The position numbers and the translations under genes were made by a program. From contig NZ_JAERQK010000002.1 of assembly GCF_017912535.1 (NCBI RefSeq), forward strand, positions 1-64,000: DNA of 64,000 bases, in the 5' to 3' direction. The notes under the pieces are model-generated. The model was not told the origin of the DNA. It made no database searches and worked only from the letters and a program-made list of their open reading frames with translations. The DNA comes from Motiliproteus sediminis. GTDB lineage: Bacteria; Pseudomonadota; Gammaproteobacteria; Pseudomonadales; Balneatricaceae. Below are positions 51,419 to 60,765 of this stretch, one piece after another. Each line of letters starts with the position of its first letter. Positions within the stretch are counted from its first letter, which is position 1.

Positions 51419-51716
51419 ACGCCTGCCGGCTAATCCCGCCGCCGTGGTCAATATTTGGGTGGAGGGACAACCGATAACCGCCCGCGCCGGCGAAAGCGTT
51501 GCCGCGGCGGTACTCGCGGCGGGCCTCGGCCCCACCCGCACCACCCCGGTATCGGCGGCACCGCGGGCGCCCTACTGCATGATGGGCGTGTGTTTCGAGT
51601 GTTTGATGGAGATAGACGGCCAGCCCAATAGCCAAGGCTGCATGACCCAGGTGTCCGAGGGGATGCAGGTGCGCTTTCAACAGGGTGCCCGTGAACCGTT
51701 GGAGAACGCCTCATGA
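51396..51716 (+). CDS. (2Fe-2S)-binding gamma subunit
   Basis: A 106-residue small ferredoxin-type protein like HcnA or the gamma subunit of hydroxyproline dehydrogenase. The cluster cysteines are in APYCMMGVCFECLMEIDG with a further Cys in NSQGCMTQV. It would pass electrons between the two flavin subunits or to the respiratory chain. It overlaps the DAO-type gene by 23 bases and the alpha subunit gene by 4. Confidence 0.92.
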   Translation: MASDSAFKRLPANPAAVVNIWVEGQPITARAGESVAAAVLAAGLGPTRTTPVSAAPRAPYCMMGVCFECLMEIDGQPNSQGCMTQVSEGMQVRFQQGAREPLENAS

Positions 51717-53164
51717 CCCGAGCTGATTCGAACACCTCCACCGACTACGTTGATCTGGCCATCATCGGCAGCGGCCCGGCCGGCATGGCCGCTGCCATCG
51801 ATGCCGCTGAGCTGGGCCTACGCGTTGCAGTGATTGACGAACAACCCCTGCCGGGCGGACAGATCTACCGTCAGGTAAGCCAGCCCGCGTTGCAGGATCG
51901 CAGCGTGCTGGGGCCCGACTATTACTATGGCGAGTCGCTGGTAAAACAGTTCAGCACCGCTGCGATCGAGCGAATCGGTAACGCCAGTGTCTGGGAGGCA
52001 AGTGCCAACCATCTCTGCCTCACCCGCGACGGACGCAGCCACCAGTTGCACTTCAAAACACTGCTGCTGGCCACCGGCGCGCAGGAACGCCCTGTTCCCT
52101 TCCCCGGCTGGACCACCCCTGGAGTCATGACCTGTGGTGCGGCCCAGATCATGCTCAAAAGCAGCGGTCTCGCACCGGCCGAACCAGTCGTGATCGCTGG
52201 TAGTGGTCCGCTATTGTTGCTGGTTGCATGCCAGCTGCTACGTGCCGGCATTCGCATCGAGGCATTGCTGGAAACCACGCCTGCAGCAAACTATCGCGAT
52301 GCCCTCAAAGCGCTGGCAGGTGCCGTCAGCGGCTGGCGTTACCTGCTCAAAGGCGCACGTCTGATGGCCGAACTTAAGCGTGGCGGCGTCAACCGCAGGA
52401 GCGGCATCACCAACCTACGGGCACTGGCCGACAACCAAGGCAAACTGGATCGCATCAGCTATCACCATCGCGGACGTGAACATCAGCTGGCCTGCCGCAC
52501 CCTGCTGGTCCACCAGGGTGTAGTTCCGAACGTACAACTGAGCCGCGCCCTCGGCATTGATCACCATTGGGACGAGCTGCAGCAATGCTGGCGGCCCGGT
52601 ATTGATCGTTGGGGTGCCAGCAGCACCGCCAATATATTCATGGCTGGCGATGGCGGCGGTATCGGCGGTGCCCTGGTGGCTGAACTGCAGGGGCGGATCG
52701 CCGCGCTGGCCATCGCCGCGCAGCGGAAGCAGCTCAGCGACTCCGAGCGTGATGCGCGTGCCGCGCCCCTTCAGCGCGAGCTTGAACGGCAACTGGCGAT
52801 CCGTCCTTTTCTCGATCGTCTCTATCGGCCGGCACCGGCATTTCTGCGCCCCGCCGACGAAACCCTGGTCTGTCGCTGCGAGGAGGTGACCGCGGGCGAG
52901 ATTCGGCGCATAGCCCGCGAAGGCTGCGCCGGCCCCAACCAGGCCAAAGCCTTCAGCCGCGCCGGCATGGGGCCATGCCAGGGGCGCCTGTGCGGGTTGA
53001 CCGTATCCCAGTTGATGGCGGAAGCCCGCGAAGTTCCGGTCAGCGAGGTGGGGTATTACCGCATCCGCTCACCTATCAAACCGATCACCCTGGGGGAACT
53101 GGCAGCGATGGCAGCCCCCACAAACCCCGTCAAGGCAGCGCGAAAGTCCGCCCAGAAAGGCTGA
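51713..53164 (+). CDS. FAD/NAD(P)-dependent alpha subunit with C-terminal Fe-S domain
   Basis: A 483-residue flavoprotein related to HcnB, OoxA and the hydroxyproline dehydrogenase alpha subunit. FAD site [20 protein letters not shown]; a second dinucleotide site lies near residue 160 ([18 protein letters not shown]). A C-terminal BFD-like iron-sulfur domain has [13 protein letters not shown] and [11 protein letters not shown]. It transfers electrons from substrate oxidation onward. Together with the two preceding genes and the TRAP uptake system it points to catabolism of an imported secondary or D-amino compound. Confidence 0.9.
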   Translation: MTRADSNTSTDYVDLAIIGSGPAGMAAAIDAAELGLRVAVIDEQPLPGGQIYRQVSQPALQDRSVLGPDYYYGESLVKQFSTAAIERIGNASVWEASANHLCLTRDGRSHQLHFKTLLLATGAQERPVPFPGWTTPGVMTCGAAQIMLKSSGLAPAEPVVIAGSGPLLLLVACQLLRAGIRIEALLETTPAANYRDALKALAGAVSGWRYLLKGARLMAELKRGGVNRRSGITNLRALADNQGKLDRISYHHRGREHQLACRTLLVHQGVVPNVQLSRALGIDHHWDELQQCWRPGIDRWGASSTANIFMAGDGGGIGGALVAELQGRIAALAIAAQRKQLSDSERDARAAPLQRELERQLAIRPFLDRLYRPAPAFLRPADETLVCRCEEVTAGEIRRIAREGCAGPNQAKAFSRAGMGPCQGRLCGLTVSQLMAEAREVPVSEVGYYRIRSPIKPITLGELAAMAAPTNPVKAARKSAQKG

Positions 53165-53214
53165 CGCTGTGCGCTACAACAACCGAATTTACGCTTTCAA
53201 ACCGAGTGAAACCG

Positions 53215-53562
53215 ATGTCTATTGATCGTTATCAAACCAGTGCTCGCATGAGCAAGATCGTGGTCCACAACCATACCGTTTACCTTTGCGGCCAGGTAGC
53301 CGAAGACCGCAGCGCCGATATAACCGAGCAGACCCGTACCATGCTGGCCAAGGTGGATCAGCTGTTGGCCGAGGTCGGCAGCGGTCGCGACAAACTGCTG
53401 AGCGCCACCCTCTACCTCAAGTCCATGGATGATTTTACCGCCATGAACGCGGTGTGGGACGCCTGGGTGCCGGAGGGCCATGCTCCGGCGCGAGCCTGTG
53501 TCGAAGCGGCCATGGCCAGCCCGGAACTGAAAGTTGAAATTTCGGTGATCGCGGCATGCTGA
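53215..53562 (+). CDS. RidA family imine/enamine deaminase
   Basis: A 115-residue RidA/YjgF/YoaB protein: [59 protein letters not shown] with the substrate-carboxylate arginine. RidA hydrolyses reactive imines or enamines formed by amino-acid oxidation, which fits its place directly after the amine dehydrogenase genes. The ATG at 53215 gives the family start. It closes the operon before a terminator. Confidence 0.92.
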   Translation: MSIDRYQTSARMSKIVVHNHTVYLCGQVAEDRSADITEQTRTMLAKVDQLLAEVGSGRDKLLSATLYLKSMDDFTAMNAVWDAWVPEGHAPARACVEAAMASPELKVEISVIAAC

Positions 53563-53600
53563 TCGCGTACTAGTTTTCCTCAGACTCAACCGAGTCCGTT

Positions 53601-53635
53601 GCCCCGCTTACTGATGTGAGCGGGGCTTTTTTTTG
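53601..53635 (+). terminator. Rho-independent terminator of the TRAP/dehydrogenase operon
   Basis: GCCCCGCT, a ten-base loop and AGCGGGGC form a perfect 8-base stem followed by eight T, 38 bases after the ridA stop. Confidence 0.92.
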
Positions 53636-53663
53636 TTTTTTGGAAGGGTAGCGGGGATGACTT

Positions 53664-53950
53664 GAATCGGCGCGGAGCGGTCATTGACTTGGCTCGCTTG
53701 GCGAAGTGTTCAAAGCTCTTTTCCGCGTTGCATGCCAGCCTCTGTTCCGCCCACCCGGGCGGGTTACTTTTTATCAGTCGTGACAAAAAGTAACCAAAAA
53801 GCACTCGCCCACGAAAGTCGCCCTGCGGGACCTGCGCGCTGACGCCACTTGAGGGGCACAACAGAATGGCCCTCCCTGGCCATACTGTTGCGGCTGCGGC
53901 CATCCCGGCCTTGCCCCTGAAGGGCTGAAACCCTCAAGTGACACCAGTGC
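53664..53950 (+). repeat. Structured noncoding repeat, copy A
   Basis: Begins with a 21-base segment (core GGCGCGGAGCGGTCAT) that recurs inverted at 54357-54377 with one change. Then, in order: a CG-rich ACCCGGGCG block; hairpin 1, a perfect 11-base stem GGTTACTTTTT/AAAAAGTAACC at 53762-53795; a long stem with arms CACTTGAGGG (53846-53855) and CCCTCAAGTG (53931-53940), extended with gaps by GCGCTG and CAGTGC; and inside it the hairpin CAGAATGGCC-N6-GGCCATACTG (53862-53887). No credible coding frame. Copy B has the same order of parts on the other strand. Confidence 0.85.
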
Positions 53951-54081
53951 TCGTCGACTTTCTAACGGGCCCTGGGTGCCAGCCGCACCTATGTCACCTA
54001 TGTAACCTAAGTCCCTTTATTCGCTGGATATAAATCCCAAACTTTCCGGCAGCTCCATCTTCCCCCTTTTACGCAGCCGGA

Positions 54082-54377
54082 GCAGGGTGCGAACAATCCG
54101 ATTAAGGCCCGCAGGGGCGAGCGCTGGATGCGCGAAGCGGCGGCAGTATGGCCAGGGACGGCCATTCTGACGATCCCCGGATTGTTCGTGCCCTGCGCAG
54201 GGAATCGGCGTAGCCGACAAGTAAGCGGGGGCGGTTTTCTTTTGATTCGTTTTCTTTGAGCGTTCAAAGAAAATGAATGCGCCCGGGTGGGCGCAACAGG
54301 ACGTATCGGTAGGCACGACAAGGAGCTTGAAACGCAGATTTAGTCGGCCACCTAACATGACCGCTCCGCGCCGAATC
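54082..54377 (-). repeat. Structured noncoding repeat, copy B (inverted)
   Basis: The complement of copy A in layout: terminal 21-base segment 54357-54377; CG-rich block near 54280-54297; hairpin 1 at 54245-54278 with 15-base arms (ATTCATTTTCTTTGA type, one G-T pair); long stem 54082-54100 with 54178-54196, 19 pairs including two G-T; and the internal hairpin 54144-54169, which equals copy A at 25 of 26 bases. Hairpin 1 and the long stem have different sequence from copy A but still pair. The spacer 53951-54081 between the copies holds nothing recognised. Confidence 0.85.
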
Positions 54378-54441
54378 CGGCCCTTTCACCGAACGCAACT
54401 ACCAAGCTTTATTGCAAGCTGCAAAGCCAAGCTCGACAGCG

Positions 54442-54786
54442 CTACGGCGTATGGTCGTTAGCATCCCCGGCTCGCCAACTGAGCACCACTCCAACCACCC
54501 AGCAGCCCATAAACACCAGCGATGCCAGATTGGCTTGTGGACCACTGGCTGCGGCGACACTGTGAACCGCGTTCAGTATCGCGATGGGCTCCAGCGGAAC
54601 GGTTCCGCTCAGGATCTTTTCGCTGATCGCCTCGGCCATAACCAGCGCCGCGCGCAGCAGCATGTAAAGCGCCACTGCCGCTGCACCACTGAGCGCCACC
54701 GCCGAAACATAGCGTTGCAACAGAAACAGGCCGCTGCCCGGGAACAGCAGCAACGACATCAATACCGCTTTGGTTGTTCGGGTCAT
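54442..54786 (-). CDS. Small membrane protein of unknown function
   Basis: A 114-residue protein opening MTRTTKAVLMSLLLFPGSG, with three membrane segments (about 8-24, 30-50 and 85-103). The FPGSGLFLLQRY motif in the first loop is seen in a family of small gammaproteobacterial membrane proteins of unknown role. It follows the YjbR-like gene by seven bases on the same strand, so the two are probably co-transcribed. Confidence 0.7.
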   Translation of the reverse strand: MTRTTKAVLMSLLLFPGSGLFLLQRYVSAVALSGAAAVALYMLLRAALVMAEAISEKILSGTVPLEPIAILNAVHSVAAASGPQANLASLVFMGCWVVGVVLSWRAGDANDHTP

Positions 54787-54793
54787 CCTCCAC

Positions 54794-55180
54794 TTACCCC
54801 TTGCCTGCGCGCAGATGGGGCTGCTGGTTCAGCCCCAGCTGCCGTTGTAATTTTTTGGTTAACCCCAAGGATACGATCCGGTAGGACTCGCGCAGGTAAT
54901 AGCACAGATCATCATCGGCCTGCGGGGCATTATATTGCTGGATCCAGCTGAAGCCGCGGGACGCCAGATAGGGCGCCGGCTGGTACCCCTCCTTGGCGGA
55001 CAGGAAATGAAAATTCAGCTCCGAGGTTTTAAAACTGTACGCGGGGTTGCCCGTTTTACCGGTGCTGCCAATGGCGAATACTTTGCCGCCTATCTTCCAC
55101 ACATCACAACCGCCCCACTGCACCACCCACGTGGTGGCCGGCAGTGCGCGGCAGAAATCGTTGAACTGCTCCCGGGTCAT
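54794..55180 (-). CDS. MmcQ/YjbR family protein
   Basis: A 128-residue protein of the YjbR/CyaY-like fold: MTREQFNDFCRALPATTW, WKIGGKVFAIGS, NFHFLSAKEGYQPAPYLASRG and LCYYLRESYRIVSLGLTKK are the family pattern. GGAGG lies 11 bases before the ATG at 55180; the upstream ATG-like start at 55201 has none. The family is described as DNA-binding, but its function remains unclear. Confidence 0.9.
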   Translation of the reverse strand: MTREQFNDFCRALPATTWVVQWGGCDVWKIGGKVFAIGSTGKTGNPAYSFKTSELNFHFLSAKEGYQPAPYLASRGFSWIQQYNAPQADDDLCYYLRESYRIVSLGLTKKLQRQLGLNQQPHLRAGKG

Positions 55181-55674
55181 GGTTATCGCGGCCTCCTGCA
55201 ACAGAGCTCAGACTGCAATCGGCAGCATGAACGCGCTTGTTGTACCACAGCCGCAGCCTCCGCTGGAAGCACACCAACACCAGCGGCGGCCGGGCAGGAA
55301 TGGGGATCATTCCACCCATAGTGCGCAGAAAAAACGGCGAATAACCACCCAAACGCACCACCCCGCTGTCGCCCCGTAAAACCAAGCCGATGGCGAGCGT
55401 TAACGAGCATTTACAAAAGTCAAAAAACACCCCTTTTCAACCCTGTTTCGGCGCAGCTTTGATTGAATTTTGACCAGAATTAAAAACTGGCTCGCTGCTT
55501 GCTAAATAGCGACGTTCGAAGATCGCAAGAGACTTCGAAACCACGTCCCTTTCACCGGCCCGCAGCCACTTTGCCGTGCCGCTGCGCCGATCCGCAATCT
55601 CTGCGCGGATCGAGCCGCTTGCAGGGAAAGACGTGCGACACCAACAGCGTTATTTGAATGAGGATAGGTCTGTA
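55181..55674. other. Intergenic region before the DASS transporter gene
   Basis: Nearly 500 bases between divergent genes. An AT-richer stretch near 55420-55510 may contain promoters. No hairpin with a T run, tRNA or conserved small gene was noticed. An in-frame extension of the transporter back to 55576 lacks family likeness. Confidence 0.4.
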
Positions 55675-57222
55675 GTGGCAACCGACAAGCAGGGCGTTCA
55701 CGCCCACGACGAAGATTATCTGGCACCGGGCGACCGACGGGATCCCGATTACAAAAACCGCCCCGAGCCGTCAGCAACACCGATAAGCAACCTGCGCTTG
55801 GCCGGTCTGGTGGGTGGGCCGCTGGTAGCGGCACTGCTGCTACTGGCGCCCGCGCCCGCCGATATGCCGCTGGCAGCCTGGCATCTGGTGGCTATGGCCA
55901 GTTGGATGGTGATCTGGTGGTTGAGCGAAGCCGTGCCGATTCCCGCTACCGCGCTGCTGCCGATCATCGTGATGCCGCTGCTGAGCATCGACAAGATCAA
56001 GCCGGTCGCCGCCAACTATGCCCATCCGCTGATCTTTCTGTTTCTCGGCGGTTTCCTGCTGGCTGCGGCCATGCAACGCGTGGGGCTGCACCGCCGAATC
56101 GCGCTACAGATCGTTACCCGGATCGGAACCTCACCGTCGCGGATTATTCTGGGGTTCATGCTGGCTACCGCGTTCCTGTCCATGTGGATCTCCAACACCG
56201 CCACCACCATCATGATGTTCGCGGTTGGCCTATCGGTGATCGACTTTATCTCGCGGCAAACAGACGACCAGCGCGTGGTGCGTAACTTCGGCGTAGCATT
56301 GATGCTGGCCATCGCCTACAGCGCCTCGATCGGCGGGGTTGGCACCCTGATCGGCACGCCGCCCAACGCGCTGCTGGCCAGCTTCCTGCAAAACACCTAC
56401 AACATCGAAATCAGCTTCTTTAACTGGATGCTGCTGGGCATTCCGGTGGTCGCGGTAATGCTGCCCATCACCTGGCTGCTGCTGACCCGTTTGCTGTTCC
56501 CGTCACACCAAATCGCCATCAACGACCCTTCCAGCGTGGTTAAACGGGAGCTGGGCGCTCTGGGAGCGATGTCGCGAGGCGAAAAGCTGGTCGCTATCGT
56601 GTTCGTCGGCGCCGCCATGGGATGGATCTTTCGCAAGCTACTGGTCGATCTGACCGGTCTGCCGCTGAACGACACCATCATCGCGCTGCTGGCAGCGATG
56701 ATTCTGTTCACCGTGCCGGTGTCCCGCGCCAAGGGCGAATTTGCCCTCGACTGGGAGGCGGCGCGTAATGTGCCCTGGGGGGTATTGCTGCTGTTTGGTG
56801 GTGGCCTGGCGCTGGCAGGCGGCTTCAAGCAGACCGGGCTGGCGGAATGGATCGGTAACGGCGTTGCCGGGGTCGAGATCAGCACCCTGGCGCTGGTACT
56901 GCTGGTGACCATCGCCATTGTCTACCTGACCGAGATCACCTCCAACACCGCATCGACTGCGACCTTCCTGCCGATTCTCGCAGCGGTGGCAGTGGGCCTT
57001 GATCTGGATCCGATCATCCTCTGCGTGCCGGTGGCGCTGGGCGCGTCGATGGCCTTTATGATGCCGGTGGCCACGCCGCCGAACGCGATCGTGTTCTCGT
57101 ACGAGAAAATGGAGTTGCGCGACATGGTACGCGCCGGCTTCCTGCTTAATCTGGTGGCCATCGCGGTCGCCTTCGGCCTGTTCACGCTGCTGGCCAGCTT
57201 CGTGTTCGGCATCGAGATCTAA
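55675..57222 (+). CDS. SLC13/DASS family sodium:dicarboxylate (or sulfate) symporter
   Basis: A 515-residue membrane transporter with about eleven segments. The two sodium/substrate hairpin motifs are present: WISNTATTIMMFAVG with GTPPNALLAS in the first half, and TSNTASTATFLPI with MPVATPPNAI in the second. LIFLFLGGFLLAAAMQRVGLH is a further family marker. It imports di- or tricarboxylates with sodium. The start is taken as the GTG at 55675, with AGGATAGG six bases upstream; the N-terminal 30 residues are charged and cytoplasmic. Confidence 0.93.
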   Translation: MATDKQGVHAHDEDYLAPGDRRDPDYKNRPEPSATPISNLRLAGLVGGPLVAALLLLAPAPADMPLAAWHLVAMASWMVIWWLSEAVPIPATALLPIIVMPLLSIDKIKPVAANYAHPLIFLFLGGFLLAAAMQRVGLHRRIALQIVTRIGTSPSRIILGFMLATAFLSMWISNTATTIMMFAVGLSVIDFISRQTDDQRVVRNFGVALMLAIAYSASIGGVGTLIGTPPNALLASFLQNTYNIEISFFNWMLLGIPVVAVMLPITWLLLTRLLFPSHQIAINDPSSVVKRELGALGAMSRGEKLVAIVFVGAAMGWIFRKLLVDLTGLPLNDTIIALLAAMILFTVPVSRAKGEFALDWEAARNVPWGVLLLFGGGLALAGGFKQTGLAEWIGNGVAGVEISTLALVLLVTIAIVYLTEITSNTASTATFLPILAAVAVGLDLDPIILCVPVALGASMAFMMPVATPPNAIVFSYEKMELRDMVRAGFLLNLVAIAVAFGLFTLLASFVFGIEI

Positions 57223-57232
57223 ACGCCGTGAT

Positions 57233-57264
57233 ACCAGGGCCTCGCGCGTTAGCGGGGCTCTGGT
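57233..57264. terminator. Possible terminator hairpin between convergent genes
   Basis: ACCAGGGCCTCGC and GCGGGGCTCTGGT pair with two mismatches or wobbles around a six-base loop, 11 bases after the transporter stop and 42 bases beyond the aminotransferase stop. There is no clear T run on either strand, so efficiency is uncertain. Confidence 0.45.
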
Positions 57265-57305
57265 TCACGCTCTCACCCGGCCGAGTATCCGCTATCTCTG
57301 CCAGC

Positions 57306-58745
57306 TCAGCCCGCCAGCTCCATAAACTTGGCAAACAGCTTACTGCGCACAAACTTCACACACAGCGCAATCACCCCCTGCGCCAGAACGTGCTCCAGCG
57401 ACATTAACGCCTGCTCAACGTCAGCCTCGCCCGCCACTAGCGGCGGCGACAGCACCAGCAGCACCTCTCGATTTTCGGCGTGGTACAGCAGCAGATCCTC
57501 GCCACGGTAGCACTCGTTAATCACCGCAGCAGTCACCAACTTTTGCAGAAAGCGCTCGTTCTGCAGCAGTGGCAGTGGTATCAGTCCGGTGAGTTTTTCC
57601 AGAAGCGTTGAACCGGTAGCAAGCTTGAGCCCCCACAGCGCGCCACTGCCGCGCACCTCCAACACCCGTTCCGGGAAGCGTTGCTGCAGAGCGTTCAGCC
57701 CCTGTTGCAATTGAGTGCCCAACGCTGCACTGCGCTCCACCAGACCTTCGTCCACCAGCACGTTGACCGCTTCCAGCGCGGTGGCGCACTCCTCGCCGAA
57801 GCCGTTATAGGTGGTACTGTGCAGCAGCGCATCGTTGAGGTTGCCGTAAGCCTGTTTGAACACCGGGGCACGGGCCACAAAGCCAGCGATGGAGGCCTTG
57901 CCGCCACCCAGCGACTTGGAGGTGACAACGATATCCGGCAACAAGCCGTCGTAGCGCATAAAGTGGAACAGGGTGCCGGTCTTGCCCCAGCCGCTGAACA
58001 CCTCGTCAAAGATCAGTATCACCCCCTCTTGATCGCAGAGTTCACGCACCCCGCGCAGAAACGCCTCGCTGCAGGCGGTCAGGGTGCTGGCGCTGAAGGG
58101 CTCGACAATCAGCGCGTAAAGATCACTGCTGCCATCCGCTTTGCGGCACTGTTCAAACAGCACCTTAACCGAGTCCAGATCGTTGTAGACAAAGGGCTGG
58201 CAACCGGGGATCTCCGGATAACGGAAGTGCAGTTCCGCCGAGCCGGATACCGAGGCCGAGCCCAGCAACTTACCGTGGTACGACAGGTTGCTGTAGAGCA
58301 CCTGACTACGTTTGCCCTGATGGGCCTTGTAGGCCAGTTTGAGTGCCCCCTCCACCGCCTCGGCACCGGAGTTGGGGAAGTAGCTGATATCCAGATCGCC
58401 CGGCAGCAGCTGGGCGATATTGTGGCTGAGCGCGGCCAAGTGCGGACAGAGGTAGTTTTTGTGCACCTCCAGCCGCTGCGCCTGCTGATAGCGTGCCCGG
58501 GCAGCGAGGATGCGGGGGTGGTTATGGCCATGGTTGAGCACCCCCATACCGCCGGTAAAGTCCAGCACCCGCCGACCGCTGTCGGTCTCTATCCAGCAAC
58601 CCTCGGCACGCACCGCCCGCTCCTGGCCAAAGCTGAAGCTGGAGATCATGGCGATCTGGCCGGGATTGACGTAATCGCGATACAGCCCCCACAACTCCTG
58701 TATGGAGAGCTGTTCGGCGTCATCGGTGGTCAGCAGGCGGGGCAT
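57306..58745 (-). CDS. Class III PLP-dependent aminotransferase
   Basis: A 479-residue aminotransferase of fold type I. Cofactor and catalytic sites: PNSGAEAVEGALKLA, ILIFDEVFSGWGKTG with the Asp that pairs with the pyridine nitrogen, and TSKSLGGGKASIAG with the Schiff-base lysine. GGMGVLNHGHNHP is the usual N-terminal class III motif. Members move omega-amino groups (ornithine, diaminobutyrate, GABA, polyamines); the substrate cannot be chosen here. It stands alone, convergent with the DASS transporter gene. Confidence 0.92.
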   Translation of the reverse strand: MPRLLTTDDAEQLSIQELWGLYRDYVNPGQIAMISSFSFGQERAVRAEGCWIETDSGRRVLDFTGGMGVLNHGHNHPRILAARARYQQAQRLEVHKNYLCPHLAALSHNIAQLLPGDLDISYFPNSGAEAVEGALKLAYKAHQGKRSQVLYSNLSYHGKLLGSASVSGSAELHFRYPEIPGCQPFVYNDLDSVKVLFEQCRKADGSSDLYALIVEPFSASTLTACSEAFLRGVRELCDQEGVILIFDEVFSGWGKTGTLFHFMRYDGLLPDIVVTSKSLGGGKASIAGFVARAPVFKQAYGNLNDALLHSTTYNGFGEECATALEAVNVLVDEGLVERSAALGTQLQQGLNALQQRFPERVLEVRGSGALWGLKLATGSTLLEKLTGLIPLPLLQNERFLQKLVTAAVINECYRGEDLLLYHAENREVLLVLSPPLVAGEADVEQALMSLEHVLAQGVIALCVKFVRSKLFAKFMELAG

Positions 58746-59089
58746 GGGGAATCCTTGGTATCAACAACGAGCGGTCACCGCCACAGACTGCGACAAAAGT
58801 CGCTGCGATTCAACGGGCTGCCGTTAACGAGAACGTATAAATCGGTTACTTGCACGCCAAGGCTGGCAACGACCACTGAGGCTGGCTGGGCTCTTATTTC
58901 CGTTGCGTGCAGATACAGGCAGAAAGACTACGAGGCGTCGCTCTCTATGTCAGTTGGTTAGGAATAGTGTCCGCATTGCGAACAAAACGGACCGTTAGAA
59001 ACTACTTATATAATGAAAATAAACTTGTCCTTAACCATAAAGCGAAAATTTCCGTGCAGAACTAGATCGCAGTAAATACACCATGCTGG
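58746..59089. other. Intergenic region at the edge of the AT-rich islet
   Basis: About 340 bases. The left half has the GC content of the surroundings and must hold the promoter of the aminotransferase gene; from about 58960 rightwards the sequence turns AT-rich. No attachment site, tRNA remnant or repeat was recognised at the change. Confidence 0.4.
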
Positions 59090-60391
59090 TCATACTCCAG
59101 AGGTTGTTGTATTCCCGATAAATTCCATTCTTTTTTTAAGAAGTTCATCCTTGTCACGACTATTGTGAAGTGAACTCCATTTATTGATTCTAATTTTCTG
59201 CTGAATGCTGGTATTGATGTTTCTTTCAAGATTATCGAAGATCAAGTATTCAAACCCCATGCTTATGAATGACTCTATGTAATCTATGTTTTTTGTTGTT
59301 TCAATAACATATCGAGCACTATGTCTAAAGGCATATGGCGATAGCCAATCCGACTTAACACTTTTTACAATATAGTCGTAAGCTCTTTTTTCAATATTTT
59401 TTCTGGCGCTTGACGACAGAGACTTTTTTCTAACAATATACTCATCTACTTCGCTTAGTGCACATGATGCTAAAAACTCCACAACATTGGAATTATTAGT
59501 TTCCCTAGATATTGATCTTAATATATCCATGTTCATATTGACGTTGCGGTTTTTAGAAAATTCAGAGAATGCGAACTTGGCTGCCCTAAGTTGTAAATAT
59601 GGTGGTGTATGAGGATGATTTGATATAGATAGAATGATTCGTGGATTACTTTCATCGTAACATCCGACGATATATTCTGGTTCCAGTTCTCTATACTCCA
59701 ACAAATTAGTGCATGGCACCCCACTTGTGACTATATCTCTTAAGCATTGCCCAATTAGAATTTGACTCTGCCGATCAAGTAAACTATGGGCGAGTGGATT
59801 GATTTTAGTGTCATTGTTTTCGCTTATTGTCGCCAACTCACAGACCAGTCGCGCAAGCTCCTCATCTTTATTAATCCTACTGAGAATATGCTTTTCGATT
59901 TTTCCAGCTGGATCTGGCATTGACCTGAAAGACACCATTTTCAGATATAGCAGGTCTAACTCGCCACTTGCATCATCACTTTTTAATAAGTTTTCGTATA
60001 TCGTTTGTGATGCAGCAAGTCCGATATGCTCGTCGTATTCTGCGTTAGACAAACTTAATTTTTTGTTACTATGGACATCGCGCCAGAATATGCGCTCGAC
60101 GTTATAACGCTTTGCTCTTTTGATATCGCTTGGAAGAAAAACTAAGTCGGCCACAAAAGAAACTGGTATATCAATGATTACGAAAGGAATGCCAATCCAA
60201 GCAACAGGACCAAACCAACTGTTCATCGTTGTTGCTTTTAATAGCTCAAAGTCACGACTAGTTGCATGGAAGTAGTTCTGGTTTAATCGCTCTAGCTCTT
60301 TATCCTTATCTAGTTTGTAAACTGTCCCACAGCCTGATAAAAAAATCATGGCTAACATTGCTATAAATTGGGTCAGTTGTTTGTGTATCAT
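59090..60391 (-). CDS. AT-rich lipoprotein gene with YceK-like N-terminus
   Basis: A 433-residue protein. The N-terminus is a lipoprotein signal (FIAMLAMIFLSGCG), followed by about 80 residues like small YceK/DUF1375 lipoproteins (GPVAWIGIPFVIIDIPVSFV and LVFLPSDI). The remaining 340 residues are helical, rich in Asn, Ser and Ile, with no known motif; they might be helical repeats. Base composition is far more AT-rich than all neighbours, pointing to recent transfer. The ATG at 60391 gives the lipoprotein signal; an upstream start at 60448 would spoil it. Function unknown. Confidence 0.75.
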   Translation of the reverse strand: MIHKQLTQFIAMLAMIFLSGCGTVYKLDKDKELERLNQNYFHATSRDFELLKATTMNSWFGPVAWIGIPFVIIDIPVSFVADLVFLPSDIKRAKRYNVERIFWRDVHSNKKLSLSNAEYDEHIGLAASQTIYENLLKSDDASGELDLLYLKMVSFRSMPDPAGKIEKHILSRINKDEELARLVCELATISENNDTKINPLAHSLLDRQSQILIGQCLRDIVTSGVPCTNLLEYRELEPEYIVGCYDESNPRIILSISNHPHTPPYLQLRAAKFAFSEFSKNRNVNMNMDILRSISRETNNSNVVEFLASCALSEVDEYIVRKKSLSSSARKNIEKRAYDYIVKSVKSDWLSPYAFRHSARYVIETTKNIDYIESFISMGFEYLIFDNLERNINTSIQQKIRINKWSSLHNSRDKDELLKKRMEFIGNTTTSGV

Positions 60392-60765
60392 ACAGAAAGT
60401 CCATTTCTTAGATTGGTTAAAGCACACGTAAGGGATTCCATCGCCCAAGTCTATCTATAGCAAATTTGATAATAAAGATTATTGGCAGTATCTAGTTGAC
60501 CTCTTTTCAAGCCGCTCTCGTTCTTATCGGCACCTAATGAAATGACTACTTAGTGGCCAGAGGGATAAGATACAAGTTGCTTGCTTGCATGTCTCCTATT
60601 GGCGGCCTCAGTGGTCGAGCAGTAGTCTTCCACAGACAACGCGTTGGGGCGGAATCTGCCACTGGCGAACTTCGTATTAGAAAGCGCTTACAGTCCGCTT
60701 TGGGGCCAGAACCGGAAAGGCCTCCCATCCAACCGGGACACCGGCTCAAGCCGAATCGCAATTTG
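60392..60765. other. Intergenic region right of the AT-rich islet
   Basis: About 370 bases in which composition returns from AT-rich to GC-rich near 60600. It holds the promoter of the lipoprotein gene and the 3' flank of the NnrU gene. No gene, hairpin with T run or repeat stands out. Confidence 0.4.

Noticed and set aside
53586-54358. Short complement-strand frames of about 105-113 codons
   Set aside because: They lie across the paired structured repeats, read through hairpin stems and show no protein-like composition.
57681-58961. Rightward open frame of 426 codons
   Set aside because: Antisense to the class III aminotransferase, whose PLP lysine and other motifs are clear.
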